From the NCBI GenBank assembly GCA_963700185.1, contig CAVOWP010000007.1, positions 1 to 64,000 of the forward strand: 64,000 nucleotides of DNA, in the 5' to 3' direction. The notes below the pieces were generated by a model, which did no database searches, had not been told where the DNA came from, and worked only from the letters and a program-made list of their open reading frames with translations. The position numbers were made by a program, and so were the translations under genes. Numbering within the stretch: position 1 is the first letter of the stretch; every line of letters starts with the position of its first letter. Shown one piece after another: positions 25,966-34,399 of the stretch. Source of the stretch: AP-15 sp963700185. GTDB lineage: Bacteria; Pseudomonadota; Alphaproteobacteria; ATCC43930; CGMCC-115725.

Positions 25966-27303
25966 CTACTGGATTGCTTCGCCGTGAAGCGCCAGGTCGA
26001 GACCCTCGCGTTCAACTTCGGCGTCGACCCGAAGCCCGAGCGTAAGATCGATCAGTTTGAGCAGGATCAGAGAGACGACGACATCATAAACGACCGTCAC
26101 CGTGATCCCGTAAAGCTGCACGAGCACCTGATGCGGATTGCCGTCGATCAGACCACTCTTGCCTTCGCCGCCGACCCATGCAACAGCCAGCACACCGGTC
26201 AAGACCGCACCGACCATCCCGCCGACGCCATGCACGCCGAAGGCATCGAGGCTGTCGTCGTATCTGAGCGCGTGCTTGAGGGCGGTCGTGGCCCAATAGC
26301 AGATGACGCCGGCCGCAACGCCGATGATCAGGGCGCCGCGCGGGTCGACAAAACCCGATGCCGGCGTGATCGCGACGAGCCCGGCGACCGCGCCCGAGAT
26401 GATCCCCAGCACGCTCGGCTTTCCCTTCATGACCCATTCGGCGAACATCCAAGCGAGCGCTGCCGTCGCGGTCGCGATCTGTGTCACCGCCATTGCCATG
26501 CCGGCATTCCCGTTGGCTGCCGTTGCTGAGCCGGCGTTAAAACCGAACCAGCCCACCCAGAGCAGCGAAGCGCCGATGACGCTGAGCACGAGGTTGTGCG
26601 GCGGCATCGGTTCGGTCGCATATCCACGCCGCCGGCCCATGACCAGAGCTGCCATCAGGCCCGCAAAACCGGAATTGATGTGCACGACGGTTCCGCCGGC
26701 AAAGTCGAGTACTCCCGCATCATTGAGGAACCCATCCGGTCCCCACACAAAGTGGGCAATCGGACAGTAGACGCAGATACTCCACAGGCCGATGAACCAC
26801 AGCAATGCCGAAAACTTCATGCGATCGGCGAAGGCGCCGCAGATCAGCGCCGGGGTGATGATCGCAAAGGTCATCTGGAAGCACATATAGACCGACTCGG
26901 GAATGGTCTTTGCCAGATCGTTGACCGAGTCGAGGGTCATCCCATACAGCAGGAACCGACTCGTGCCGCCGAGGAACGGAGATCCCGGGGTGAATGCGAA
27001 GCTATAGCCGATAACCATCCACAGCACCGTCACCAGGCAGGTCACCGTAAAGCTCTGCATCACTGTCGCCAGCACGTTCATCTTGCGGACCATGCCGCCG
27101 TAGAACAGTGCCAGACCGGGCACGGTCATCATCAGGACGAGTGCCATGGAGGTCAGCATCCACGCGGTGTCGCCCGAATCGAGCTTCGAGGCCGCCGTGG
27201 CAGCTGGCGCCGGTGCTTGCGCCACAGCCGAAATCGTTAGCAGCAGGAGCATCGACATGGCCAGCATCAGTCGTTGCAAGACAAGGTACGCGGATTTCAT
27301 CAA
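25966..27303 (-). CDS. amtB: ammonium transporter with signal peptide
   Basis: 445 residues. An N-terminal signal sequence (LMLAMSMLLLLTISAVAQA) precedes 11 predicted TM helices. LFYGGMVRKMN, the first pore His in VVHINSGFAGLMAALVMG and the second in FGVHGVGGMVGAVLTG are the AmtB hallmarks. It conducts NH4+/NH3 at low concentration and is plugged by GlnK, whose gene follows. A -24/-12 promoter lies about 80 bases upstream of the start. The alternative Met at 27300 is equally possible. Confidence 0.95.
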   Translation of the reverse strand: MMKSAYLVLQRLMLAMSMLLLLTISAVAQAPAPAATAASKLDSGDTAWMLTSMALVLMMTVPGLALFYGGMVRKMNVLATVMQSFTVTCLVTVLWMVIGYSFAFTPGSPFLGGTSRFLLYGMTLDSVNDLAKTIPESVYMCFQMTFAIITPALICGAFADRMKFSALLWFIGLWSICVYCPIAHFVWGPDGFLNDAGVLDFAGGTVVHINSGFAGLMAALVMGRRRGYATEPMPPHNLVLSVIGASLLWVGWFGFNAGSATAANGNAGMAMAVTQIATATAALAWMFAEWVMKGKPSVLGIISGAVAGLVAITPASGFVDPRGALIIGVAAGVICYWATTALKHALRYDDSLDAFGVHGVGGMVGAVLTGVLAVAWVGGEGKSGLIDGNPHQVLVQLYGITVTVVYDVVVSLILLKLIDLTLGLRVDAEVEREGLDLALHGEAIQ

Positions 27304-27377
27304 CTTCCTCCAAGAGACCGATCAGCGCGGGGACGAACCGTCTCCTGATCCATGAGCCGGGCGCGTTGCCGCTAGGT

Positions 27378-27393
27378 ACCAAGAATCGTGCCA
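27378..27393 (-). promoter_or_regulatory. sigma-54 promoter of amtB
   Basis: On the minus strand TGGCACGATTCTTGGT: the -24 box TGGCACG is perfect; the -12 box is TTGG instead of TTGC. Spacing is correct and transcription would start about 65 bases before the amtB ATG. It predicts RpoN/NtrC control under nitrogen limitation. Confidence 0.65.
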
Positions 27394-27600
27394 ATCGACC
27401 CTGGACCCTCATCTCCATTTGGAGTCGCCTGCAACCAACCGGGCGCCGAAGTTCGGTGCGGCAAGCCGGGTTGCGGCGCTGCGGCAGAAGGAGCCACCGA
27501 AGGAGAGCCTGTAGGAGATTAAGATTTAGGCAGAATCCGTATTCTGGCACCCGTTGGGACTTGTTCGCGGCGATCAGGCTCTGACATCGCGGCGGCGGGC

Positions 27601-29307
27601 TCAACGCGCCAACAACGAAACTAGAAGCGCAAGCGCCAACAGAGCGGCCACGCCTTGCCACACTTGGAGTGGCGCGCGCTCGTACAGTGTGCGCGGCCGG
27701 CCAATTACGGTGGGAGCGCGTGCCGGTCCGGCCTCTATCTCGAACGCGAACTCGGTCATGTCGTGATAGCGCTTCGCAGGGTCGAGCGCGATCGCGCGCG
27801 AAAGCGCCGCCTGGACCCAGGCGGGAAGATCGGGCCGAAGCGCGGAAAAGTCCCTCGGCCGGTCGCGGCGGGGCGGACTGGTGGCGTCGAGATTGCCGTA
27901 GGGGTATTGCCCCGTGAATGCGCGAAACATCGTGACCCCGAGCGCATAGATGTCTGTCGCCTCGTTGCCGGCTTCACCCTCGAACATTTCGGGCGCCATA
28001 TAGGCCCGGGTGCCGGGAATGTTATCGGGCGAAAATTCCTCCAGTCCCGGCACTCGAACGACCCCTAGATCGATCAGCTTCAGCGATCCGCCAGCTTCGA
28101 GGATTACATTGTCCGGCTTGATGTCGCGATGGATGATGCCGGCGCGATGCAGCGCCGCCACTGCGCGGGCCAGCTTGACCGCGATGTTCCGCCCTTCTTC
28201 CAATCCCAGCGCCGGACTGCGCGAAAGCCGCGTTTCCAGAAGCTCGCCCTGATAGAGCGGCATAACCGTGTAAAGGCAGGTCTGGCGTCCTGGCGGCTGT
28301 TCGATGACGCGCCCGACCCAGGGATTGTGCGCCCGAGCGCCGACCCAAGACTCGCGGACGAACGCCGCGCGGTAGGCATCGACGCTGGCGATTTCGGGTT
28401 TGGGGAACTTCAACGCAACGATGCCGCCCTCGATCTCGTCCTGTGCGCCGAACAGCCGCGTGTAGCGGCCATCGGAGATCGACGCCGTCAGAACAAATCC
28501 ATCGATCGTTTCGCCGCGAACCGGCACGGGAATTACCGGCAATTGCAGGATAGCGGCGCTGATGTCGGCCGATCCCGTGGTCGGCAGCGCGACGACATCC
28601 AGAACCAGAGCGGTACAATTGTCGGTGCTGCCCGATCTGAGCGCGGTCGCAACCAGCGCACCGGCGGTATCCTCGGGAGCGGAGCGCTCGCGCAAGATGT
28701 CGGCGATAATCTGATCCGTCAGAAAACCGTGCACGCCGTCGCTGCACAACAAGAAGCGGTCGTGCAGCGCCATCGGTTGTGAGGCGTAGTCCAGGCGCAC
28801 TTCCGCTTCCACTCCCAGCGCGCGGTTGAGCGTGTGCGAGCGACCAGTGCCGTCCTGGCGCACATGGTCTGTGGTAAGGCAAGTCATGCGATCGCCGCTC
28901 AGCCGGTAGGCGCGTGTGTCCCCAACATGCAGCAGGTGGGCGATGCGGCCGCGCAGCACCAGCACCGTCAACGTGCACCCCATCCCCGTCAGCTTGGGGT
29001 CCTGACGCCCCATGGTATTGATCCAGCCGTTGAGCGCACTGATGATTTTGGAGCCCGCTCGTTGCACCTCCATGGTCTCGGGCAGATCGCAAAATCCGTC
29101 CAGGAAGCCGCGCACCGCCGTCTCAGCCGCAATGCGACCTCCCTTCGCGCCGCCTATTCCATCGGCAATGGCAGCGATCACTTCCGGGCGAGGCTCGGGC
29201 AGCTGAGCGCCTGCCAGGGCGCCGGCGAAATCTTCGTTGGCCTTGCGCGGCCCGGTCTTCGAGGCGAATCCGACGCTTGCCCGTAAGCCGGTCTCAACCG
29301 TCGCCAT
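27601..29307 (-). CDS. PP2C phosphatase - serine/threonine kinase fusion, membrane anchored
   Basis: Start ATG 29307 (MATVETGLRASVGF); an open extension to 29784 overlaps the next gene antisense to its frame and is rejected. 568 residues. Residues 1-240 are a PP2C phosphatase (KANEDFAGA, ADGIGGAKGG, GDTRAYRL, SDGVHGFL, STDNCTAL). Residues ~265-530 are a Hanks kinase: VALKF lysine, IIHRDIKPDN, DLG in place of DFG, and MAPE. A single TM helix ends the protein (WQGVAALLALALLVSLL), with both domains cytoplasmic. Such fusions often sit with nitrate/ammonium genes; here it lies between two ammonium transporters, so a role in nitrogen signalling is plausible but inferred. Confidence 0.9.
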   Translation of the reverse strand: MATVETGLRASVGFASKTGPRKANEDFAGALAGAQLPEPRPEVIAAIADGIGGAKGGRIAAETAVRGFLDGFCDLPETMEVQRAGSKIISALNGWINTMGRQDPKLTGMGCTLTVLVLRGRIAHLLHVGDTRAYRLSGDRMTCLTTDHVRQDGTGRSHTLNRALGVEAEVRLDYASQPMALHDRFLLCSDGVHGFLTDQIIADILRERSAPEDTAGALVATALRSGSTDNCTALVLDVVALPTTGSADISAAILQLPVIPVPVRGETIDGFVLTASISDGRYTRLFGAQDEIEGGIVALKFPKPEIASVDAYRAAFVRESWVGARAHNPWVGRVIEQPPGRQTCLYTVMPLYQGELLETRLSRSPALGLEEGRNIAVKLARAVAALHRAGIIHRDIKPDNVILEAGGSLKLIDLGVVRVPGLEEFSPDNIPGTRAYMAPEMFEGEAGNEATDIYALGVTMFRAFTGQYPYGNLDATSPPRRDRPRDFSALRPDLPAWVQAALSRAIALDPAKRYHDMTEFAFEIEAGPARAPTVIGRPRTLYERAPLQVWQGVAALLALALLVSLLAR

Positions 29308-29354
29308 GGCATCGTTTCTGCTGGTTGTCGGTATCCGCGGTTGCGCTCCAGCCG

Positions 29355-29690
29355 TCACCGCGTTTTCTCCAGGCGGCAACGAAGATGTCGAAAATACCCG
29401 CCGGTGCTCGAGGCAACACTTGCGGTAAGATCGCCGGATTCGCGGTCGAGCGTATAGTTGCCGCCGTCTTTGGGATCGAACCAGGCGATTCCGGCTCGTG
29501 TAATCTCGGCCGGATTGGAATCGACTGTGGCCTTTCCATAATCGATCACAATCTGCCAGGACGTGCCACTCACCGGATTGACGCAAGTGATCGCGGTCTC
29601 GCTCTCCTGCGCATCGCAGTTTATCGCCGAAACGGCCAAACAAGCTGCCACGCCGGCTATCGCCGCCGCTAGAACGCGGCTGTGGAACAT
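29355..29690 (-). CDS. small secreted hypothetical protein
   Basis: Start ATG 29690 behind GAAAGGAGCC; the upstream extension to 29768 is rejected. 111 residues with signal peptide MFHSRVLAAAIAGVAACLAV and cleavage near the CDAQ region. The mature domain TCVNPVSGTSWQIVIDYGKA..GIAWFDPKDGGNYTLDRESGDL..SSTGGYFRHLRC resembles a beta-sandwich seen in rhizobial exported proteins of unknown function, with paired cysteines. It is 47 bases upstream of the kinase gene and likely co-transcribed with it. Confidence 0.75.
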   Translation of the reverse strand: MFHSRVLAAAIAGVAACLAVSAINCDAQESETAITCVNPVSGTSWQIVIDYGKATVDSNPAEITRAGIAWFDPKDGGNYTLDRESGDLTASVASSTGGYFRHLRCRLEKTR

Positions 29691-29911
29691 GGCTCCTTTC
29701 ATTTCGCGATTCGCCGATCCAGGCCCAAATCCACAATCCTTGTGAAGCAAGCCGTACATCGAAATCACCTATAAGTTCGACCACAGAAGCATAAAAACGG
29801 CGATCGCAGTTGCCTAGTTTTGAGGCAGATCCCCAGGCAATTCCACTCGGCAGGTCAATGCATGACCCGCTGACAAACTGCTTCGCGGGCGATCCGAGGA
29901 CGCTATTCGGC

Positions 29912-29927
29912 TGGCACGGCTCTTGCC
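29912..29927 (+). promoter_or_regulatory. sigma-54 promoter of the second amt gene
   Basis: TGGCACGGCTCTTGCC: -24 (TGGCACG) and -12 (TTGC) are both perfect with the exact 4-base spacer. Predicted transcript starts near 29938, some 80 bases before the amt ATG. No NtrC site was recognised with confidence. Confidence 0.8.
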
Positions 29928-30018
29928 TCCATTCCTTAACGTGTAGGCTTATTCAACCGCACGTTTCTGATACCGGGTTTGTGCGCTTCTTCACGACAGA
30001 AAAGTTAGGGGACAAACA

Positions 30019-31347
30019 ATGCTCGTACCATCACCCAAGTGGCTCGATTCCGGAAACAACGCGTGGCAACTGGCGGCGGCGACTTTTGTCGGCCTGCAAA
30101 GCATTCCCGGCCTCGCGGTTCTCTACGCCGGGTATGTCAAGCAGAAATGGGCGATCAATTCTGCGTTCATGTGCTTTTACGCGTTCGCCTCGGTCTTGGT
30201 CGTGTGGGTCCTATTCGACTACAACATGGCGTTCGGAGAACAATGGTTTCCGTTCCTCGGGAAACCGGCGTTTGCGACTTCCGCGAGCTTCATCACGGGC
30301 CAGGCGGTGGTTCCGGCGGCGGCCTCGGGCATGCCGGAACTGACCTTCCCGATGGCCACGCTGATCTTCTTCCAGTTCGTGTTCGCTGCGATCACGGTGA
30401 TCATTCTCGGCGGCTCGGTGCTCGGCCGCATGAACTTCACCGCCTGGGTGATCTTCTGCCCGGTGTGGATAACCTTGGTCTACACTGTTGGGGCGTTCAG
30501 CCTCTGGGGCGGCGGCTGGCTCTCACAGTTGGGCGTACAGGACTTTTCGGGTGGTTACGTCATCCATCTCGCCGCCGGCACGTCCGGGTTCGTCGCCGCA
30601 GCCGTGGTCGGGCCACGCTTACGGGCAGATCGTGAGCAATTCCCGCCCAACAGCCTACTGGTTGCGTTGATCGGCGCCGGCCTCTTGTGGCTGGGTTGGA
30701 ACGGCTTCAACGGCGGCGATCCTTATTTCGCCAACCACGACGCGGGTGCTGCCGTGCTCAACACCAACACGGCCACCGCGGTGGGCCTGCTCGTCTGGAC
30801 GCTGATGGACAAGATGGCCTACGGCAAGCCGTCGATAATCGGCGCGATCAACGGCATGATTGCGGGCTTGGTGGCAATCACCCCCGCCGCCGGTTTCGTC
30901 AATGGCTGGGGCGCCATCATCATCGGTATCGTTGCCGGCATCATCCCGTGGCTTTCGATGAACAAGTTCCAGAAAACCGGTTTCATGATGAAGGTTGACG
31001 ATACGTTGGGGGTGTTTTCCACGCATGGCGTTGCCGGCCTGACCGGGGGTCTGCTCGTGGGCATTCTCGCCAACCCGGACATGCTCGAATACATCGGCAC
31101 CGACAAGGAGGCGCCCGGCGTCAGCGTCACCGGCCTGCTCTACGGCGACACGGGAACCCAACTTTTGGCGCAGCTCGAAGGCGCGGCGTTCATCATCGTC
31201 TACAACGCCATCGCCACGTTTATCATTCTCAAGGTGATCTCGATCTTCGTACCGCTGCGCATGAGTGACGCCCAGCTGGCGGTCGGGGATGACGCGGTTC
31301 ACGGCGAGACCGCCTATGCGATCACCGTGGGGGAGGCGGCGGAATAG
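30019..31347 (+). CDS. amt: ammonium transporter (second paralogue)
   Basis: 442 residues, no signal peptide, 11 TM helices. LAVLYAGYVKQKWAIN, pore His regions YVIHLAAGTSGFVAAAVVGP and FSTHGVAGLTGGLLVG. It belongs to a different Amt branch from the amtB at 25966 (Tyr-Ala-Gly-Tyr in place of Tyr-Gly-Gly, insertion before the last helix), with a longer extracellular loop near residue 365-380. A perfect sigma-54 promoter precedes it. GAGGGG-like ribosome site TTAGGGGACAAACA supports the start. Confidence 0.94.
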   Translation: MLVPSPKWLDSGNNAWQLAAATFVGLQSIPGLAVLYAGYVKQKWAINSAFMCFYAFASVLVVWVLFDYNMAFGEQWFPFLGKPAFATSASFITGQAVVPAAASGMPELTFPMATLIFFQFVFAAITVIILGGSVLGRMNFTAWVIFCPVWITLVYTVGAFSLWGGGWLSQLGVQDFSGGYVIHLAAGTSGFVAAAVVGPRLRADREQFPPNSLLVALIGAGLLWLGWNGFNGGDPYFANHDAGAAVLNTNTATAVGLLVWTLMDKMAYGKPSIIGAINGMIAGLVAITPAAGFVNGWGAIIIGIVAGIIPWLSMNKFQKTGFMMKVDDTLGVFSTHGVAGLTGGLLVGILANPDMLEYIGTDKEAPGVSVTGLLYGDTGTQLLAQLEGAAFIIVYNAIATFIILKVISIFVPLRMSDAQLAVGDDAVHGETAYAITVGEAAE

Positions 31348-31369
31348 GGGTGGTTCGGTTAAATTTAGG

Positions 31370-31396
31370 GTGGGGCAGCGTAACCGCGCGCCCCAC
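31370..31396. terminator. bidirectional hairpin between amt and ftsH
   Basis: GTGGGGC and GCCCCAC form a 7 bp stem with a 13-base loop between two convergent genes; weak A/T context on both sides. A probable shared terminator. Confidence 0.55.
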
Positions 31397-31425
31397 TCTC
31401 AGGATTTCGAAAAAATGCCTCTTTC

Positions 31426-33294
31426 TTAGTCAGAAGCTCCCGCCGCCGCTACCGCCGCCGGAAGCTTCGGGGCGGTGACGATCTCGCCCTTCAGCCGCTC
31501 GATGGCAGGTTCGTCCAGGGTCTCGGTTTCGAGCAGGGCCTCCGCGGTACGGTCGAGCAAGGAACGGTTCTGCTGCAGAATGCCGAAAGCTTTCTGGAAC
31601 GCGCCGTCGACGAGTTGGCGAACCGCCCTGTCCACCGCTTCCGCGGTCTCTTCGCTATAATTGCGCTCCTGCGACGCCGGCGCGTTGGGCTGCAGAAAGG
31701 GGGAGCGGTCTCGGTCATAGGTCACATTGCCCAAGGCCTCGCTCATGCCGTAGCGCAGGACCATCGCACGGGCGATGTCGGTCGCACGGGCGAGGTCGTC
31801 CGCAGCGCCGGTCGATATCTCGCGAAAGACCAGCTGCTCGGAGGCGCGGCCACCGAGGAGTCCCGCCATCTTGTATTCCAGCTCGGGACGGGTCATCAGA
31901 TATCGGTCCTCGGTCGGCCGTTGTATCGTATAGCCGAGCGCGCCGACGCCATGCGGGATGATCGAGACTTTGTGCACGGATTCGGTGCCCGGCAGCGCCA
32001 GTGCGACCATCGCGTGACCTAGCTCATGGTATGCCACCACCCGCCGTTCCAGCGGATTGAGCAAGCGATTGCGCTTCTCCAACCCGGCTACCATACGCTC
32101 GATCGCTGACGTAAAGTCGGTCATCGTGACCGCGTCGGCGTTGCGTCTCGTCGCCAGCAACGTCGCCTCATTGACCAGATTCGCCAGATCCGCGCCGGTA
32201 AAGCCCGGCGTCAGCGCGGCGATCTGCTCGGGCTTCACATCGGGGCCGAGCTTCGAGACCTTTTTCAGATGCACCGCCAGGATCTGCTCACGTTCTCGCT
32301 TGTCCGGCCGGTCGACGAGGATTTGTCGATCGAACCGCCCGGCGCGCAACAGCGCCGGATCGAGCACCTCGGGCCGGTTCGTCGCGCCGAGCAGAACAAG
32401 ACCGCTCGACGGGTCGAAGCCGTCGAGCTCGGCCAGCAGCTGGTTCAAGGTCTGGTCTTTCTCGTCTTGCCCACCCCCGTAGAAGGGCCCGCGGGCGCGG
32501 CCGAGCGCATCGAGCTCGTCGATGAAGATGATCGCGGGGGCATGCTGGCGGGCCTGTTCGAACAGGTCCCGAACCCGTGCGGCGCCGACGCCGACGAACA
32601 TCTCGACAAATTCCGATCCCGAGATCGAGAAGAACGGGACCCCGGCCTCCCCGGCCACGGCACGGGCCAGCAACGTTTTGCCGGTCCCCGGCGGGCCGAC
32701 CAGCAAGACGCCCTTGGGCGCACGTCCGCCGAGGCGGCCGTACCTGACGGGATCTTTCAGAAAATTGACGATCTCGACCAGTTCGTCTTTGGCCTCGTCG
32801 ACGCCGGCGACATCGGCGAACGTGACCTTAGTCTCCTTTTCGACATAGATCCTGGCGCGGCTCTTGCCGATTTGCATCAGCCCGCCGAGCCCGCCTTGCC
32901 CCATGCGCCGGATCGCAAACATCCAGATCCCGACAAAAACGACCGCCGGCAGGATCCAGGAAAGGAGATCCGCGATCCAATGGCTCTCGATGATACCGCT
33001 GTAGATTACCCCGTGCTTGGTCAGGTTCTCGGCCAGCTCCGGTGGCTGCACGCGCGTCGTGACGAAATCCTTGGTCCCGTTGGGCAGGGCCTCTTTCATG
33101 GTGCCCTGAATCTGATTCTGACTGATCCAGACCTCTTTAACCTTGTCTTCGTTGAGCAGTTTCTCGAACTGGCTGTACGGGATCGGCGCCAGCTTTCTGC
33201 TTTCCAGATAAAGGTCCTGGATGAGCAACATGCCGAGCACCGCCGCAATGACATACCAGAAATTTATGTGGAATTTCTTATCCGTCGCATCCAT
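31426..33294 (-). CDS. ftsH: ATP-dependent zinc metalloprotease FtsH (accessory-type paralogue)
   Basis: 622 residues. Two N-terminal TM helices (INFWYVIAAVLGMLLI and ADLLSWILPAVVFVGIWMFA) flank a periplasmic domain. AAA+ module: GPPGTGKT, IIFIDELDALGRA, and the second region of homology ATNRPEVLDPALLRAGRFDR. The zinc site is HELGH (usually HEAGH) with a downstream Asp region SERSTGAADD-like (STGAADDLARATDIA). It degrades membrane and short-lived soluble proteins. The isolated location and the IGKSRARIYVEKETKVTFAD linker resemble second FtsH copies rather than the main cell-division one. Confidence 0.93.
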   Translation of the reverse strand: MDATDKKFHINFWYVIAAVLGMLLIQDLYLESRKLAPIPYSQFEKLLNEDKVKEVWISQNQIQGTMKEALPNGTKDFVTTRVQPPELAENLTKHGVIYSGIIESHWIADLLSWILPAVVFVGIWMFAIRRMGQGGLGGLMQIGKSRARIYVEKETKVTFADVAGVDEAKDELVEIVNFLKDPVRYGRLGGRAPKGVLLVGPPGTGKTLLARAVAGEAGVPFFSISGSEFVEMFVGVGAARVRDLFEQARQHAPAIIFIDELDALGRARGPFYGGGQDEKDQTLNQLLAELDGFDPSSGLVLLGATNRPEVLDPALLRAGRFDRQILVDRPDKREREQILAVHLKKVSKLGPDVKPEQIAALTPGFTGADLANLVNEATLLATRRNADAVTMTDFTSAIERMVAGLEKRNRLLNPLERRVVAYHELGHAMVALALPGTESVHKVSIIPHGVGALGYTIQRPTEDRYLMTRPELEYKMAGLLGGRASEQLVFREISTGAADDLARATDIARAMVLRYGMSEALGNVTYDRDRSPFLQPNAPASQERNYSEETAEAVDRAVRQLVDGAFQKAFGILQQNRSLLDRTAEALLETETLDEPAIERLKGEIVTAPKLPAAVAAAGASD

Positions 33295-33628
33295 AAATGC
33301 CTGAGCCCTTATCTCGCGTAGCTTCCGCGAACTATATTGGCCCCGACGGACCTGGGGCGCATCATCGATTCGAATAACTCCATAGGCGCAAACGTTTCCT
33401 TAGCTAATACCGATCAGCATTGCCACTGCACGTTGTCCCCGTGACCAATTGAGCAACTAATACGTAAAAGAAATGTTCGGCAAATTTCAAGGGCGCGCAC
33501 TCGTGTGCCGGGGAGAAACGGATCGCAGCGCAGCCATGCGCTTGAAAGCCGCAGGGATGCGAGCACCTAGGAGCGAATACCTAGATTTGTGGGAACTGAA
33601 GGCTGAGGAGAGCCAGGGAGACCAATTC
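33295..33628. other. intergenic between ftsH and the MlaC-like gene
   Basis: About 330 bases holding divergent promoters. The frame 33473-33628 is open ahead of the MlaC-like start but lacks a ribosome site. Low-GC patches around 33380-33480 probably contain the promoters; no clear consensus was seen. Confidence 0.4.
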
Positions 33629-34279
33629 ATGAGGAAGTCGATCGTGCCAAAAGCGCTGGCGCGGAAAGCGCTTTGCCTGGTCGCCATGCTTGCGGCATCG
33701 GCCATAACCTATCCTGTCGATGCGGCGCCGGCGAGCGGCGGCGACACGGTTCAAGGCCTCTACGACACGCTGCTCAGCACGATGAAGAACGGCCGCATCC
33801 TCGGTCAGAGCGGGCGGTTCACGCAGATCGAGCCGGTCATCCGCCGGACTTTCGACATCCCGTCGATGACCCGCTTGTCGGTCGGCCCATCGTACTGGGC
33901 CGGTCTCAGCGAGGCGCAACGCCAGCAACTCACCGACAGCTTCGGCCGCTACATCTCGGCGATCTATGCCGATCGCTTCGACAGCTATGCCGGACAGAAA
34001 TTGCAGGTCACCGGCGAACAGCCCAATCCGGGCGGCCTCATGGTCAAGAGCCAGATCGTCAAGGCCAATGGCGACCCGGTCAAGGTCGACTACCTGATGC
34101 GCCGCAACGGCGATGGCTGGGTGATTTCCGACATCTATCTCGACGGCGCGATCAGCGAGGTCGCAACCCGCCGCTCCGAATTCGCCGCGATCCTGCGAGC
34201 CGACGGCGTCGACGGTCTGATCGCCGCCCTCAACCGCAAGGCCGACATGCTCACCGGGACGACGGCGCGGTCGTTCTAA
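33629..34279 (+). CDS. MlaC/HpnM-family periplasmic lipid-binding protein
   Basis: Start ATG 33629 with GGGAG upstream, 216 residues. Signal peptide LARKALCLVAMLAASAITYP ends at VDAAPAS. The mature domain (VQGLYDTLLSTMKNGR, RRTFDIPSMTRLSVGPSYWA, FGRYISAIYADRFDSYAGQK, VDYLMRRNGDGWVISDIYLD) is the toluene-tolerance/Ttg2 fold that carries phospholipids or hopanoids between membranes. HpnM-like proteins have the same DIPxMTRLxVGPxW pattern, but no hopanoid genes are nearby. Followed by a mandelate-racemase gene. Confidence 0.87.
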   Translation: MRKSIVPKALARKALCLVAMLAASAITYPVDAAPASGGDTVQGLYDTLLSTMKNGRILGQSGRFTQIEPVIRRTFDIPSMTRLSVGPSYWAGLSEAQRQQLTDSFGRYISAIYADRFDSYAGQKLQVTGEQPNPGGLMVKSQIVKANGDPVKVDYLMRRNGDGWVISDIYLDGAISEVATRRSEFAAILRADGVDGLIAALNRKADMLTGTTARSF

Positions 34280-34399
34280 CTTCTGCTCCGGGCGCGCCGC
34301 CCTTATTGCGGCGCCGTCCTCGCACACCTCTTGTCGAATCCCGTCCTCATCGGAGAGGGTAGGGCATCGCCCTACCCTCGAACCCGCGATGGTGATCCG

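Noticed and set aside
27601..29784. A 727-codon version of the phosphatase-kinase.
   Set aside because: The first ~160 codons are frame-shadow of the small secreted protein on the same strand; MATVETGL at 29307 is the family-like start.
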